A model generated the notes under the pieces. It was not told the DNA's origin, did not search any database, and saw only the letters and a list, made by a program, of their open reading frames with translations. A DNA stretch of 23,427 bases. It comes from an uncultured Collinsella sp. Lineage in GTDB: Bacteria > Actinomycetota > Coriobacteriia > Coriobacteriales > Coriobacteriaceae. Positions 7,065 through 15,308 of this stretch are shown here, one piece after another (the first letter of the stretch is position 1; every line of letters begins with the position of its first letter). The stretch is from assembly GCA_958415625.1 (NCBI GenBank), contig CATYZI010000034.1:1-23427 (forward strand), written 5' to 3'. A program made the position numbers and the translations under genes.

Positions 7065-8205
7065 GAAAGAATGCATCGCGATGCTCCTCGCAGGAGGACA
7101 GGGCAGCCGATTGGGGGCACTCACCCAAAAGATCGCCAAGCCGGCGGTTAGCTTTGGTGGCAAGTTCCGCATTATCGACTTTTCGCTCTCCAACTGCTCC
7201 AACTCGGGCATCGACACGGTGGGCGTCCTGACGCAGTATCGCCCCTACCTGCTGCATGCCTACGTGGGCTCCGGCGAGGCCTGGGATCTGGACAGCCGCG
7301 ACGGCGGCGTGTCGATCCTGCCGCCGTACGAGACGCAGACCGGCGGCGCCTGGTATGCGGGCACGGCCGACGCCATTACGCAGAACCTCGACTACATCAA
7401 GGCCAACGACCCCAAGTACGTCCTGATTCTTTCGGGCGATCACCTGTATCGCATGGACTACCGCAAGATGCTCAAGACGCACATTGAGAACAACGCCGAC
7501 CTCACGGTGAGCGTTATGCCCGTGCCGTGGGAGGAGGCCAGCCGCTTTGGCATCCTGACCACCGACCCCGAGGACGGCCGTATCACCAAGTTCACCGAGA
7601 AGCCCGAGAAGCCCGATTCGAACCTCGCTTCCATGGGCATCTACATCTTCTCGGCCGACGTTCTGATCGAGGCCCTCGAGGAGGATGCTCTGGACCAGCG
7701 CTCGAGCCACGACTTTGGCAAGGACATCATCCCCAAGCTGCTCGGCGAGGACAAGCGCCTGTACAGCTACGAGTTCCACGGCTTCTGGAAGGACGTCGGC
7801 ACCATCGCCAGCTTCCACGAGACCTCGATGGACCTGCTGGGCAACAACCCCGAGTTCGATCTGTTTGACAAGAACTTCCCCATCATGTCCAACATCACCA
7901 CGCGTCCGCCGCACTACATTGGACCGGACGGCCGCCTGGACGATTGCCTGGTCTCCAACGGCTGCAAGATCTACGGCACCGCTCGCCACTCGATCCTTTC
8001 GACCGATGTCATCATCGAGGAGCGCGCCGTGGTCGAGGACTCCGTGCTGCTGCCGGGTGCGCACGTTAAGAGCGGCGCGCACATCTGCCGCGCTATTTTG
8101 GGCGAGAACTCCACGGTCGAAGAGGGCGTGAAGCTCGGCTCTGTCGATACCACCAAGGATACGGCCGTCGTTGGAAATGACGTCGTTATCGGGAAGGGGG
8201 AATGA
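7057..8205 (+). CDS. glgC: Glucose-1-phosphate adenylyltransferase (ADP-glucose pyrophosphorylase), catalytic subunit
   Basis: GlgC makes ADP-glucose from ATP and glucose 1-phosphate, the committed step of glycogen synthesis. The 382-residue protein has the nucleotidyltransferase signature AGGQGSRLGALT (residues 12-23) followed by AKPAVSFGGKFRIIDF, the catalytic SGDHLYRMDY with Asp128, the glucose-phosphate site FTEKPEKP, and a C-terminal left-handed beta-helix domain of hexapeptide-like repeats. Length and motifs fit the shorter Firmicutes-type GlgC that partners GlgD. The ATG at 7057 follows AGAAGGAG with a 6-base gap. Its stop is only 4 bases from glgD, so the two subunits should be made together. 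In other bacteria GlgC is allosterically controlled by glycolytic intermediates; the effector here cannot be read from sequence. Confidence 0.96.
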   Translation: MSKKECIAMLLAGGQGSRLGALTQKIAKPAVSFGGKFRIIDFSLSNCSNSGIDTVGVLTQYRPYLLHAYVGSGEAWDLDSRDGGVSILPPYETQTGGAWYAGTADAITQNLDYIKANDPKYVLILSGDHLYRMDYRKMLKTHIENNADLTVSVMPVPWEEASRFGILTTDPEDGRITKFTEKPEKPDSNLASMGIYIFSADVLIEALEEDALDQRSSHDFGKDIIPKLLGEDKRLYSYEFHGFWKDVGTIASFHETSMDLLGNNPEFDLFDKNFPIMSNITTRPPHYIGPDGRLDDCLVSNGCKIYGTARHSILSTDVIIEERAVVEDSVLLPGAHVKSGAHICRAILGENSTVEEGVKLGSVDTTKDTAVVGNDVVIGKGE

Positions 8206-8209
8206 TCCG

Positions 8210-9337
8210 ATGATCAATCGCAAGGCCATCGGTTATATCACCGCTAACTACTCTTCGACCTACGGCAGCGTGCTGCTCAAGGACCGCCCCATCGCGTCCG
8301 TCCCGTTTTTGGGCCGCTACCGCCTGATCGACTTTCCGCTGTCCAACATGATGAATGCCGGCATCAAGACCGTCGGCGTCGTCATGCCGGGTAACTATCG
8401 CTCGCTGATCGACCACGTGGGCTCGGGCAAGGACTGGGGTCTGGACCGCAAGAAGGGCGGCCTGTTCATGGTCCCCGGCAACGCGTATGGCACCACCAAG
8501 GGCGGCATGCGCTTCCTGCTGCGCGACATCATCTCCAACAAGACGCTGTTCCAGCGCTCGGACAAGCCCTACGTTGTAATGATGGGCACCAACATCATCT
8601 TTAACATGGACCTCAACACCATCATCGATGCGCACGAGAACTCCGGTGCCCAGATGACCGTGGTGTACTGCAAGGCCACGCGCAATGTTGATGACGAGAC
8701 CAAGCTCGAGATTAACGAGAACGGCCGTCTGACGGGCGTGAGCGCTGGCGTCGTGTACGGCGACAACGCCTCCATGGACTGCTGCATCGTCAACCGCGAG
8801 ACGCTCCTCGAGATTATCGACCACTACCAGGCCGCCGACTATCTGGACCTGCTCGAGGCGCTCCAGGGCGACTTTGGCAACATCGACGTGTGCAGCTACG
8901 AGTACAAAGGCGAGGTCGTGGGCGTGTTTAGCGAGAAGTCGCTGTATCGCCGCAGCATGGATCTGCTCGACCAGGCCGTGGCCGATCAGCTCTTTGACCC
9001 CGAGCGCCCGATCCTGACCAAGGCCCACGACGTGCCGCCTTCGCGCTACGCGACCGGCAGCCACGCGTGCAACTCGATCATCTCGGCCGGCTGCATCATC
9101 AAGGGCACCGTGCGCAACTCGATCCTGTCGCGTGGCGTCGTGGTTGAGGAAGGTGCATCGGTGACCAACTCGATCATCAACCAGAGCTGCATCATCAAGA
9201 GCGGCGCACGCGTCGAGAACGCCATCCTGGACAAGAACAACGTGGTTCCCACCAACACCGAGCTTCGCGGTACGCCCGAGAACATCCTGGTGCTGGGCAA
9301 GGCTCCGTTAACTTCCGATACCACCATCGTACGTTAA
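8210..9337 (+). CDS. glgD: GlgD, non-catalytic ADP-glucose pyrophosphorylase paralogue
   Basis: GlgD is homologous to GlgC and forms a hetero-oligomer with it, in which it is regarded as a regulatory or activity-boosting subunit. The 375-residue protein keeps the fold, seen in GRYRLIDFPLSN and the C-terminal repeat domain, but has lost the catalytic signatures. The GGxGxRL loop is replaced by ANYSSTYGSVL near the N terminus, and the SGDH motif reads MGTN, with Asn128 in place of the catalytic Asp128 of the neighbouring GlgC. The ATG at 8210 is chosen because the GGGGG run at 8196-8200 lies 9 bases upstream and homology begins at INRKAIGY; an upstream in-frame ATG lies inside glgC. The GlgC-GlgD arrangement is best known from Firmicutes. 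Confidence 0.94.
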   Translation: MINRKAIGYITANYSSTYGSVLLKDRPIASVPFLGRYRLIDFPLSNMMNAGIKTVGVVMPGNYRSLIDHVGSGKDWGLDRKKGGLFMVPGNAYGTTKGGMRFLLRDIISNKTLFQRSDKPYVVMMGTNIIFNMDLNTIIDAHENSGAQMTVVYCKATRNVDDETKLEINENGRLTGVSAGVVYGDNASMDCCIVNRETLLEIIDHYQAADYLDLLEALQGDFGNIDVCSYEYKGEVVGVFSEKSLYRRSMDLLDQAVADQLFDPERPILTKAHDVPPSRYATGSHACNSIISAGCIIKGTVRNSILSRGVVVEEGASVTNSIINQSCIIKSGARVENAILDKNNVVPTNTELRGTPENILVLGKAPLTSDTTIVR

Positions 9338-9368
9338 CGTTGGTGTCGCAACATCGCTCGTAACATGT

Positions 9369-9404
9369 AGAATAGCCGCCCGGTTAGCGCCAGGCGGCTA
9401 TTCT
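9369..9404. other. 12-bp perfect hairpin in the glgD-glgA gap
   Basis: AGAATAGCCGCC (9369-9380) is exactly complementary to GGCGGCTATTCT (9393-9404), with a 12-base loop that can add two G-C pairs. No U-tract follows, so a full terminator is unlikely. Its place just before the glgA ribosome site (GGGAG at 9418-9422) suggests an attenuator, an RNA-processing site or a brake on glgA expression. Confidence 0.5.
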
Positions 9405-9427
9405 CGAATTGCAACATGGGAGACAAT

Positions 9428-11707
9428 ATGGCAGATTCCAGCAAAAAGATGCAGATCGTGTTTGCCTCGGCCGAGTGCGCACCGTTTGTAAAGACCGGTG
9501 GCCTGGGCGACGTGGCGGGCTCGCTGCCCGCGGCGCTTGTGCGCGCCGGCGCCGAGGTCATCGTCATGGTGCCCAAGTACGCCACCATCAAGGACGAGTA
9601 CAAGGCGCAGATGGAGCACTTCTCCGACTTTTACGTGAGCCTGGGCTGGCGCAACGAGTACTGCGGTCTCGAGAAGCTCGAGCACGACGGCGTCACCTAT
9701 ATGTTCATCGACAACGAGCGCTACTTTGTGCGCGACTATCCGTACGGCTTCTTTGACGACGGCGAGCGCTTTGCGTTCTTCTCCAAAGCCATCACCGAGA
9801 GCCTGCAACACCTGCCCGAGGGCTTTGAGTGCGACATCCTGCACTGCAACGACTGGCAGACGGCACTGGCGCCCGTGTTTTTGCGCGAGTTCTACCAGGG
9901 CCTGCCGCTGTACGACCGCGTCAAGACCGTGTTCTCGATCCACAACGTGGCGTTCCAGGGCCAGTTTAGCGACACCGTGATGGAGGACATCCTGGGTGTG
10001 GCACATATTCCCGCTGCCGCCTCGCAGCTGCGTTGCGACGCCTGCAGCGTCAACTACATGCTGGGCGCGCTGCGCTATGCCGACGCCATCACCACGGTGA
10101 GCCCCACCTATGCCAACGAGATCCAGACGCCCGAGTTTGGTGAGGGCCTGGACGGTGTACTGCGCGAGCGCTCCTACGCGCTGCAGGGCATCCTCAACGG
10201 CATTGATGTGGCAGGCTTTGACCCGGCGACCGACAAGCGCATTGCCGCCAACTACACCGTGGAGGACCGTTCTGGTAAGGCCGTATGCAAGGCCAAGCTG
10301 CAGGAAGAGCTGGGGCTCGAGGTTCGCGATGACCGTCCGCTTATGGTCATGGTCACGCGCCTGACGCGCCAGAAGGGCATGGACCTGGTCATGTACGCGC
10401 TCGACCGCATTCTGGCCGGCGGCGTGCAGGTGGCGGTGCTGGGCACCGGCGACCGCGACTACGAGGACGGTCTGCGCTACTTCCAGGACAAGTACCCCGG
10501 TACCATGGCCGCACGCATCGAGTTCGATCCTGCGCTGTCGCAGCGCATGTATGCCGCCGCCGACATGTTCCTAATGCCTTCGAAGTTTGAGCCCTGCGGC
10601 CTGTCGCAGATCATCGCCATGCGCTACGGCACCCTGCCTATCGTGCGCGAGACCGGCGGCCTGAAGGACACTGTGATCCCGTACAACGAGTTTACCGGCG
10701 AGGGTACGGGCTTCTCGTTTAGTAACTTTAACGGCGACGAGATGGGTGACGCCGTGTTCCGCGCGGCGCGTCTGTTCTGGGATAACCGCGACGCCTGGAA
10801 CCAGCTGGTAACGCAGGCCATGAGCCAGGACTTTAGCTGGACGCGCTCGGCCGACAAGTATCTGGACCTGTATTTCTTTATGCATCCGGAGATTGAGAGG
10901 CCGGCAGCGGTTGTCGACGAGCCTGTGGTTGTGGCTGAGAAAGTTGAGGCCGAGCCTGAGGTTGTGACCGAGCCCAAGGCCGAGCCGGTTGTTGAGGCGC
11001 CCACTGCTGCTGAGGAGCACAAGGCTGAGGAGAAGCCGGCTTCGAAGCCTACGGCAAAGAAGGCCACGACGCGTAAGACGACGACTAAAAAGGCCACTGC
11101 GACCAAGGCAGCGGCAACCAAGGCCACCGCTGCCAAGGCAACTACCGCCAAGGCAGCGACCACGCGCAAGCGCACCACCGCCGCAGCCAAGAAAGCCGCC
11201 GAGGCCGAGGCCAAGGCTGCTCCCGAGGTAAAGGCTGAGGCCGCCGCCGAGGCAAAGCCTGCGGCAAAGGCTCCGGCCAAGACCGCTGCCAAGAAGGCGA
11301 CCGCGACCAAGACCACGACCGCCAAGAAGACCACGGCTACGAAGTCGACGACCAAGAAGGCCGCCACTACCAACGCAGCCGCTAAGCCGGCCGCCAAAGT
11401 CGAGGAGACGCCCGCTGCGCCTAAGGCTGAGGAAGCTGTCGAGGCTAAGCCGGCCGCCAAGACCACCACGCGCAAGCGCGCTACGACGACGGTCAAAAAG
11501 GCCACGGCCAAGACCGCTGCTCCCAAGGCAGAGGCTAAGGTCGAGGCCAAGCCCGCTAACGCCAAAGAGGAGCCCAAGGCCGATATAAAGGCCAAGCCCG
11601 AACCCGCCAAAGAGACCCCGGTCTCCCCTGCCGCCATCACCGTGGAAAAGGCTCCGAGCAAGAAGACCTCCGTCCGCAAGGCAACGGCCACCCGCAAGCG
11701 CCGCTAA
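9428..11707 (+). CDS. glgA: Glycogen synthase with a 270-residue histone-H1-like C-terminal tail
   Basis: GlgA (GT5) adds glucose from ADP-glucose to the growing alpha-1,4 chain. The catalytic part spans about residues 1-489, the usual size of a whole bacterial GlgA. It has KTGGLGDVAGSLP with Lys22 in the sugar-nucleotide site and the C-terminal-domain motif EPCGLSQIIAMRYGTLP with Glu388. The remaining 270 residues (10895-11704) begin acidic (Val/Glu/Pro-rich) and become dominated by Ala, Lys, Thr and Pro, with about 52 lysines in repeated KKAT, TRKTT and AKPAAK units, ending in RKRR. The ATG at 9428 is preferred over that at 9416 because GGGAG lies 5 bases upstream. It is the last gene of the operon, followed by a strong hairpin. 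The catalytic assignment is firm; the tail's role is unknown. Confidence 0.95.
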   Translation: MADSSKKMQIVFASAECAPFVKTGGLGDVAGSLPAALVRAGAEVIVMVPKYATIKDEYKAQMEHFSDFYVSLGWRNEYCGLEKLEHDGVTYMFIDNERYFVRDYPYGFFDDGERFAFFSKAITESLQHLPEGFECDILHCNDWQTALAPVFLREFYQGLPLYDRVKTVFSIHNVAFQGQFSDTVMEDILGVAHIPAAASQLRCDACSVNYMLGALRYADAITTVSPTYANEIQTPEFGEGLDGVLRERSYALQGILNGIDVAGFDPATDKRIAANYTVEDRSGKAVCKAKLQEELGLEVRDDRPLMVMVTRLTRQKGMDLVMYALDRILAGGVQVAVLGTGDRDYEDGLRYFQDKYPGTMAARIEFDPALSQRMYAAADMFLMPSKFEPCGLSQIIAMRYGTLPIVRETGGLKDTVIPYNEFTGEGTGFSFSNFNGDEMGDAVFRAARLFWDNRDAWNQLVTQAMSQDFSWTRSADKYLDLYFFMHPEIERPAAVVDEPVVVAEKVEAEPEVVTEPKAEPVVEAPTAAEEHKAEEKPASKPTAKKATTRKTTTKKATATKAAATKATAAKATTAKAATTRKRTTAAAKKAAEAEAKAAPEVKAEAAAEAKPAAKAPAKTAAKKATATKTTTAKKTTATKSTTKKAATTNAAAKPAAKVEETPAAPKAEEAVEAKPAAKTTTRKRATTTVKKATAKTAAPKAEAKVEAKPANAKEEPKADIKAKPEPAKETPVSPAAITVEKAPSKKTSVRKATATRKRR

Positions 11708-11737
11708 TTCGGACAATCCACAATCTAATCCTCAATA

Positions 11738-11772
11738 AACAAGGGGTGTCGTTCAGTGCGACACCCCTTGTT
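11738..11772 (+). terminator. Terminator-like hairpin after glgA
   Basis: A 14-bp perfect stem, AACAAGGGGTGTCG (11738-11751) with its complement at 11759-11772, closes a 7-base loop. It lies 30 bases after the glgA stop. The stem ends in TTGTT and is followed by CTATAG, a modest U content. On the minus strand the stem is followed by TTTATTG, so it could work both ways. It most likely ends the glgB-P-C-D-A transcript. Confidence 0.75.
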
Positions 11773-11782
11773 CTATAGATGA

Positions 11783-11798
11783 GGTAAAACGATTTTCT
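11783..11798. promoter_or_regulatory. Operator-like site upstream of the GH13-GH77 gene
   Basis: GGTAAAACGATTTTCT contains the same half-site (GGTAAAACG) as the sequences between the HAD gene and glgB. It shares GGTAAAACG plus the following TTTT with the minus-strand reading of 1863-1878. The second half is degenerate, matching a perfect palindrome at 5 of 8 positions. It is centred about 75-80 bases before the proposed transcription start, a position better suited to an activator than a simple repressor. Confidence 0.4.
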
Positions 11799-11832
11799 AG
11801 GACAACCGTTCGCCGATGATGAGCGGCTGTAG

Positions 11833-11862
11833 TTTATACAACTAAAGTGTAACGGATATACT
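11833..11862 (+). promoter_or_regulatory. Probable promoter of the GH13-GH77 gene
   Basis: A -35-like TTTATA (11833-11838) and a -10-like TATACT (11857-11862) are separated by 18 bases, matching consensus at four and five of six positions. The predicted start near 11869 leaves a leader of about 55 bases. Together with the hairpin after glgA this indicates a separate transcription unit. Confidence 0.45.
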
Positions 11863-11923
11863 TATCTATTGTGCGTTAAGCCCATGGCCCGCTGGCCATG
11901 ATTCTATTGAACTGGACCGTACT

Positions 11924-14900
11924 ATGAGATTGATTCACAACAGCCGCCTGCCGCAGTTTCGCACTCCGTTTGGCGCTGTGACCACTGGAACTACCGTTGC
12001 ACTCTCGGTGATATTGGAGGATGCCGATCCCAACCAGGCAACACTTACGCTGCGCACCTGGGTCGATGAGATCGGTGAGTCTCTGTATCCCATGACGCAC
12101 GAGGGCGACGGCATATTTACCGTAGAGCTTGAGTGCACCGAGCCCTGTCTTATCTGGTACAGCTTTATCTGCAATATCGAGGGCCAGCCCGAGGTTCGCC
12201 TGGGCGCGCCGCAAGGTCGCACCGGCGGCGAGGGCGTAACCTACGGCTACGCCGAGGTACCGTCCTTCCAGATTACCGTCTATAAGCACCGCGAGAACCG
12301 TCCTACCTGGTACGAGCGCGGCATGGTGTACCAGATCTTCCCCGACCGCTATGCCCGCGACGAAAACTGGCGCGAACGCACGCTGGCCGAGGTTGAAAAA
12401 CCGCGCAACGGAATCCAGCGCCGCATGATCGAGGACTGGAACGAGCCGCCCGTATACGAGCGCGCCGAGGACGGCTCCATCAAGACCTGGGACTTCTACG
12501 GCGGCTCGCTCAAGGGTATCCAAAATGACCTGCCCCGCATCGCGGAGCTGGGCTTCACGGCCATCTACCTCAACCCCATCTTTGAGGCCGCGAGCAACCA
12601 CCGCTACGACACGGCCGACTACACCAAGATCGACCCGATCCTGGGCACCGAGCAGGACTTTACCGAGCTGTGCCAGGCAGCCGAGAAGCTGGGCATCTCC
12701 ATCATCCTGGACGGCGTCTTTAACCATACGGGCGATGACTCGATCTATTTCAACCGCTACGGCAACTACCCCGGCGTGGGCGCGTGGCAGAGTGAGGACT
12801 CGCCGTGGCGCGATGCGTTTTATTTCCACGAGGACGGCTCGTACGACTGCTGGTGGGGCGTGGGCAACATGCCCGCCATCAATGAGAGCTCCGAGCTGGT
12901 ACGCGAGCGGCTCCTGGGCAAGGACGGCGTGATCCGTAAATGGCTACGTGCCGGCGCTCATGGCTGGCGCCTGGACGTCGCCGACGAGCTTTCGGACGAT
13001 TTCCTAGCCGAGATCAAGAAGGCCGTACTTGCCGAAAAGCCTGATGCGCTGTTGCTCGGCGAAGTCTGGGAAGACGCCTCAAACAAAATTAGCTACGGCC
13101 ATCTGCGCCGCTATCTGCAGGGATCCGAGCTGGACTCTGCTATGGATTACCCCTTCCGCGACATGGTCATCGGCTTTTTGATGGGATATAAGAACGCCTA
13201 CCAGGCAGCTGAGGATATCGAAACCCTGCGCGAGAACTACCCGAGCGAGGCATTGTCCTGCGCGCTCAATTTGCTTTCGAGCCACGACCGCCCGCGCATC
13301 ATCTCGGTGCTCGGCGGCGGCCCCGACGAGTCGCAGCTACCCGAGTGCGAGCGCAGCAAGTGGCGTCTGGACGAGAACTCGATGGGCCTGGCCAAGAGCC
13401 GTTTTTGGCTTGCAACGCTCATGCAGATGACCTTCCCCGGCGTGCCTTCGATCTACTACGGCGACGAGTACGGCCTGGAGGGCCTTACCGATCCGGGCAA
13501 CCGCCGCACCCTGCCGACCAAGAACCAACTGCACGACTTCGACACGCTGGCTATTGTCAAGAACGCCTCCGCCGTACGCCGCGCACTGCCGTTTATGATC
13601 GACGGCGAGATCAAGGCCTTCGCGCTCAACGACGAGGTGCTGGCATACAACCGCACGGGCAAGGACGGCGAGTCCGCAACGGTTATCATCAACCGCAGCC
13701 TGCGCAATTCGCACCGCGTGACGATTCCGGCGCTCGACGAATGCGCGAGTGACGTGATCAGCGGTCACGAGTGCGAGATCCACAACGGTACGGTCACGCT
13801 CGATCTGTATCCGCTGGGCTCGTCGATCATCTATCACCATGCCGAGCAGCGCCTGCAGGAGCCGCTCGATCACGGCGCGGGCGTCGTGTGCCACATCACC
13901 TCGGTGCCCACCGACGACGGCAAGCCCGGCACGATCGGCGCACCCACCCGTCGCTTTATCGACCATCTGGCCGCTATGGGCATGCGCTACTGGCAGGTCC
14001 TGCCCGTCAACCCAACGGACTTCTTCCGCTCCCCATACGCTGGGCCTTCGGCTTTTGCGGGCAATGTTGACCTGCTGCCCGAGAGCCAAGTGGAACTGGC
14101 GGCCGACTTTGAGACTTGGAAGGCCCGTGGCGGCGAGGATGCAGACCCGCTCTACACGGCGTTTAAACATCGCAACGCCGATTGGCTCGAGAAGTACTGC
14201 GTCTACATGGCCGTCAAGAAGTACTTTGAAGGTGAATCGCGTCACGATTGGCCGGCCGATGTCGCGCGCTACAACGAGCATCTGATTGACGACAAGCGTT
14301 TCCACGACGAGGCAGAGCTGCAGGCGTACATGCAGTACCGCTTTGACCTTGCCTGGTGCGAGCTCATGAACTATGCGCACAAGAAGGGCATCGAGGTCAT
14401 CGGCGACATTCCCATGTACGTTTCGGACGATTCGGCCGACGCGTGGAGCGAGCCCGAAAACTTCTGGCTTTCCGATACCGGCAAGGCAATCGAGATCTCC
14501 GGTGCGCCGCCCGATAACTTTGCGCCCGAGGGCCAGGTGTGGGGCAACCCGACGTTCCGCTGGGACCACATGAAGCAGAACGGCTACCGCTGGTGGATGG
14601 ACCGCCTGCGTCGCGCGTTCTCGCTCTACGACCGTGTGCGCCTGGACCACTTCCTGGGCTTCCACAGCTACTTTAGCATTCCCGCAGGCAAGGCCTGCGC
14701 CGACGGCCGCTGGCTGGCGGGTCCGGGCAAGGACCTGTTCCAAACCGCCTTTGACGAGCTGGGTCCGCTCAACTTTATCGCCGAGGACCTAGGCTACCTG
14801 ACGCCCGGTGTTCGCGCCATGGCTTCGACCTGCGGCTTCCCCGGCATGGACGTGCTGGAGTTTAGCGATTACGACGTTCGCTGCGGCGTGTGTCCCACGC

Positions 14901-15220
14901 CGGGCAAGATTCTATACACCTCGACGCACGATACGTCGACGCTCGCCGGTTGGTGCACGCGCTCCTTCGCAGGCGGCGACGAGCCGAGCGGTGTTGAGGT
15001 GGCGGCCAAGCTGATGAACGACGCGCTGGCAAGCGACGCTCCCCTGGTGATGATGCCGCTGCAGGATGTCCTGGGGCTTGGCGACGATGCACGCATGAAC
15101 GTGCCGGGTGTCGCCACGGGCAACTGGACCTGGCAGGCCGACGAGGCCGACGTTGCGGCCGCCGAGGACAAAACTGCACAGCTCCTGCGCAACACCCATA
15201 GATTCTGGGGCGAAGCGTGA
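11924..15220 (+). CDS. GH13 alpha-glucan hydrolase fused to GH77 4-alpha-glucanotransferase
   Basis: A 1098-residue bifunctional enzyme. After an N-terminal beta-sandwich of about 125 residues, a GH13 barrel (about 130-570) of neopullulanase/maltogenic-amylase type shows GVFNHTG, GWRLDVADE with nucleophile Asp351, GEVWED with Glu380 and SSHDRPR with Asp455. A C-domain runs to about 645. From about 650 a GH77 amylomaltase (MalQ type) follows, with RLDHFLGF (Asp908), IAEDLG (Glu954) and STHDTSTLAGW (Asp1003). All six catalytic residues are present, so both halves should be active. GH13 should hydrolyse short branched or linear dextrins; GH77 should transfer glucan segments between chains. Just after the glg operon, it probably acts in glycogen debranching with GlgP. 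No signal peptide is seen, so it is cytoplasmic. The ATG at 11924 has only a weak GGA 7 bases upstream. The exact GH13 specificity (alpha-1,4 or alpha-1,6) is uncertain. Confidence 0.92.
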   Translation: MRLIHNSRLPQFRTPFGAVTTGTTVALSVILEDADPNQATLTLRTWVDEIGESLYPMTHEGDGIFTVELECTEPCLIWYSFICNIEGQPEVRLGAPQGRTGGEGVTYGYAEVPSFQITVYKHRENRPTWYERGMVYQIFPDRYARDENWRERTLAEVEKPRNGIQRRMIEDWNEPPVYERAEDGSIKTWDFYGGSLKGIQNDLPRIAELGFTAIYLNPIFEAASNHRYDTADYTKIDPILGTEQDFTELCQAAEKLGISIILDGVFNHTGDDSIYFNRYGNYPGVGAWQSEDSPWRDAFYFHEDGSYDCWWGVGNMPAINESSELVRERLLGKDGVIRKWLRAGAHGWRLDVADELSDDFLAEIKKAVLAEKPDALLLGEVWEDASNKISYGHLRRYLQGSELDSAMDYPFRDMVIGFLMGYKNAYQAAEDIETLRENYPSEALSCALNLLSSHDRPRIISVLGGGPDESQLPECERSKWRLDENSMGLAKSRFWLATLMQMTFPGVPSIYYGDEYGLEGLTDPGNRRTLPTKNQLHDFDTLAIVKNASAVRRALPFMIDGEIKAFALNDEVLAYNRTGKDGESATVIINRSLRNSHRVTIPALDECASDVISGHECEIHNGTVTLDLYPLGSSIIYHHAEQRLQEPLDHGAGVVCHITSVPTDDGKPGTIGAPTRRFIDHLAAMGMRYWQVLPVNPTDFFRSPYAGPSAFAGNVDLLPESQVELAADFETWKARGGEDADPLYTAFKHRNADWLEKYCVYMAVKKYFEGESRHDWPADVARYNEHLIDDKRFHDEAELQAYMQYRFDLAWCELMNYAHKKGIEVIGDIPMYVSDDSADAWSEPENFWLSDTGKAIEISGAPPDNFAPEGQVWGNPTFRWDHMKQNGYRWWMDRLRRAFSLYDRVRLDHFLGFHSYFSIPAGKACADGRWLAGPGKDLFQTAFDELGPLNFIAEDLGYLTPGVRAMASTCGFPGMDVLEFSDYDVRCGVCPTPGKILYTSTHDTSTLAGWCTRSFAGGDEPSGVEVAAKLMNDALASDAPLVMMPLQDVLGLGDDARMNVPGVATGNWTWQADEADVAAAEDKTAQLLRNTHRFWGEA

Positions 15221-15264
15221 TAAAACCCCCGATATAGGGTACAGTTACAGCTGTTTGAATTTAT

Positions 15265-15289
15265 GCGGGCAGAGCGATCTGCCCGCTTT
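15265..15289 (+). terminator. Short terminator-like hairpin between the GH13-GH77 gene and fmdB
   Basis: GCGGGCAG (15265-15272) pairs with CTGCCCGC (15279-15286) around a 6-base loop, followed by TTTG. The U-tract is short, so termination may be partial. It lies 44 bases after the fusion gene stop and about 20 bases before the fmdB start. Confidence 0.55.
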
Positions 15290-15308
15290 GTGCTGAAAAG
15301 GAAGTATT

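Noticed and set aside
10571..11716. Long antisense frames over the GlgA tail, rich in Gly/Leu or Ala/Val
   Set aside because: They are the complement of Lys/Ala/Thr repeat codons. The sense frame is continuous with the GlgA catalytic domain.
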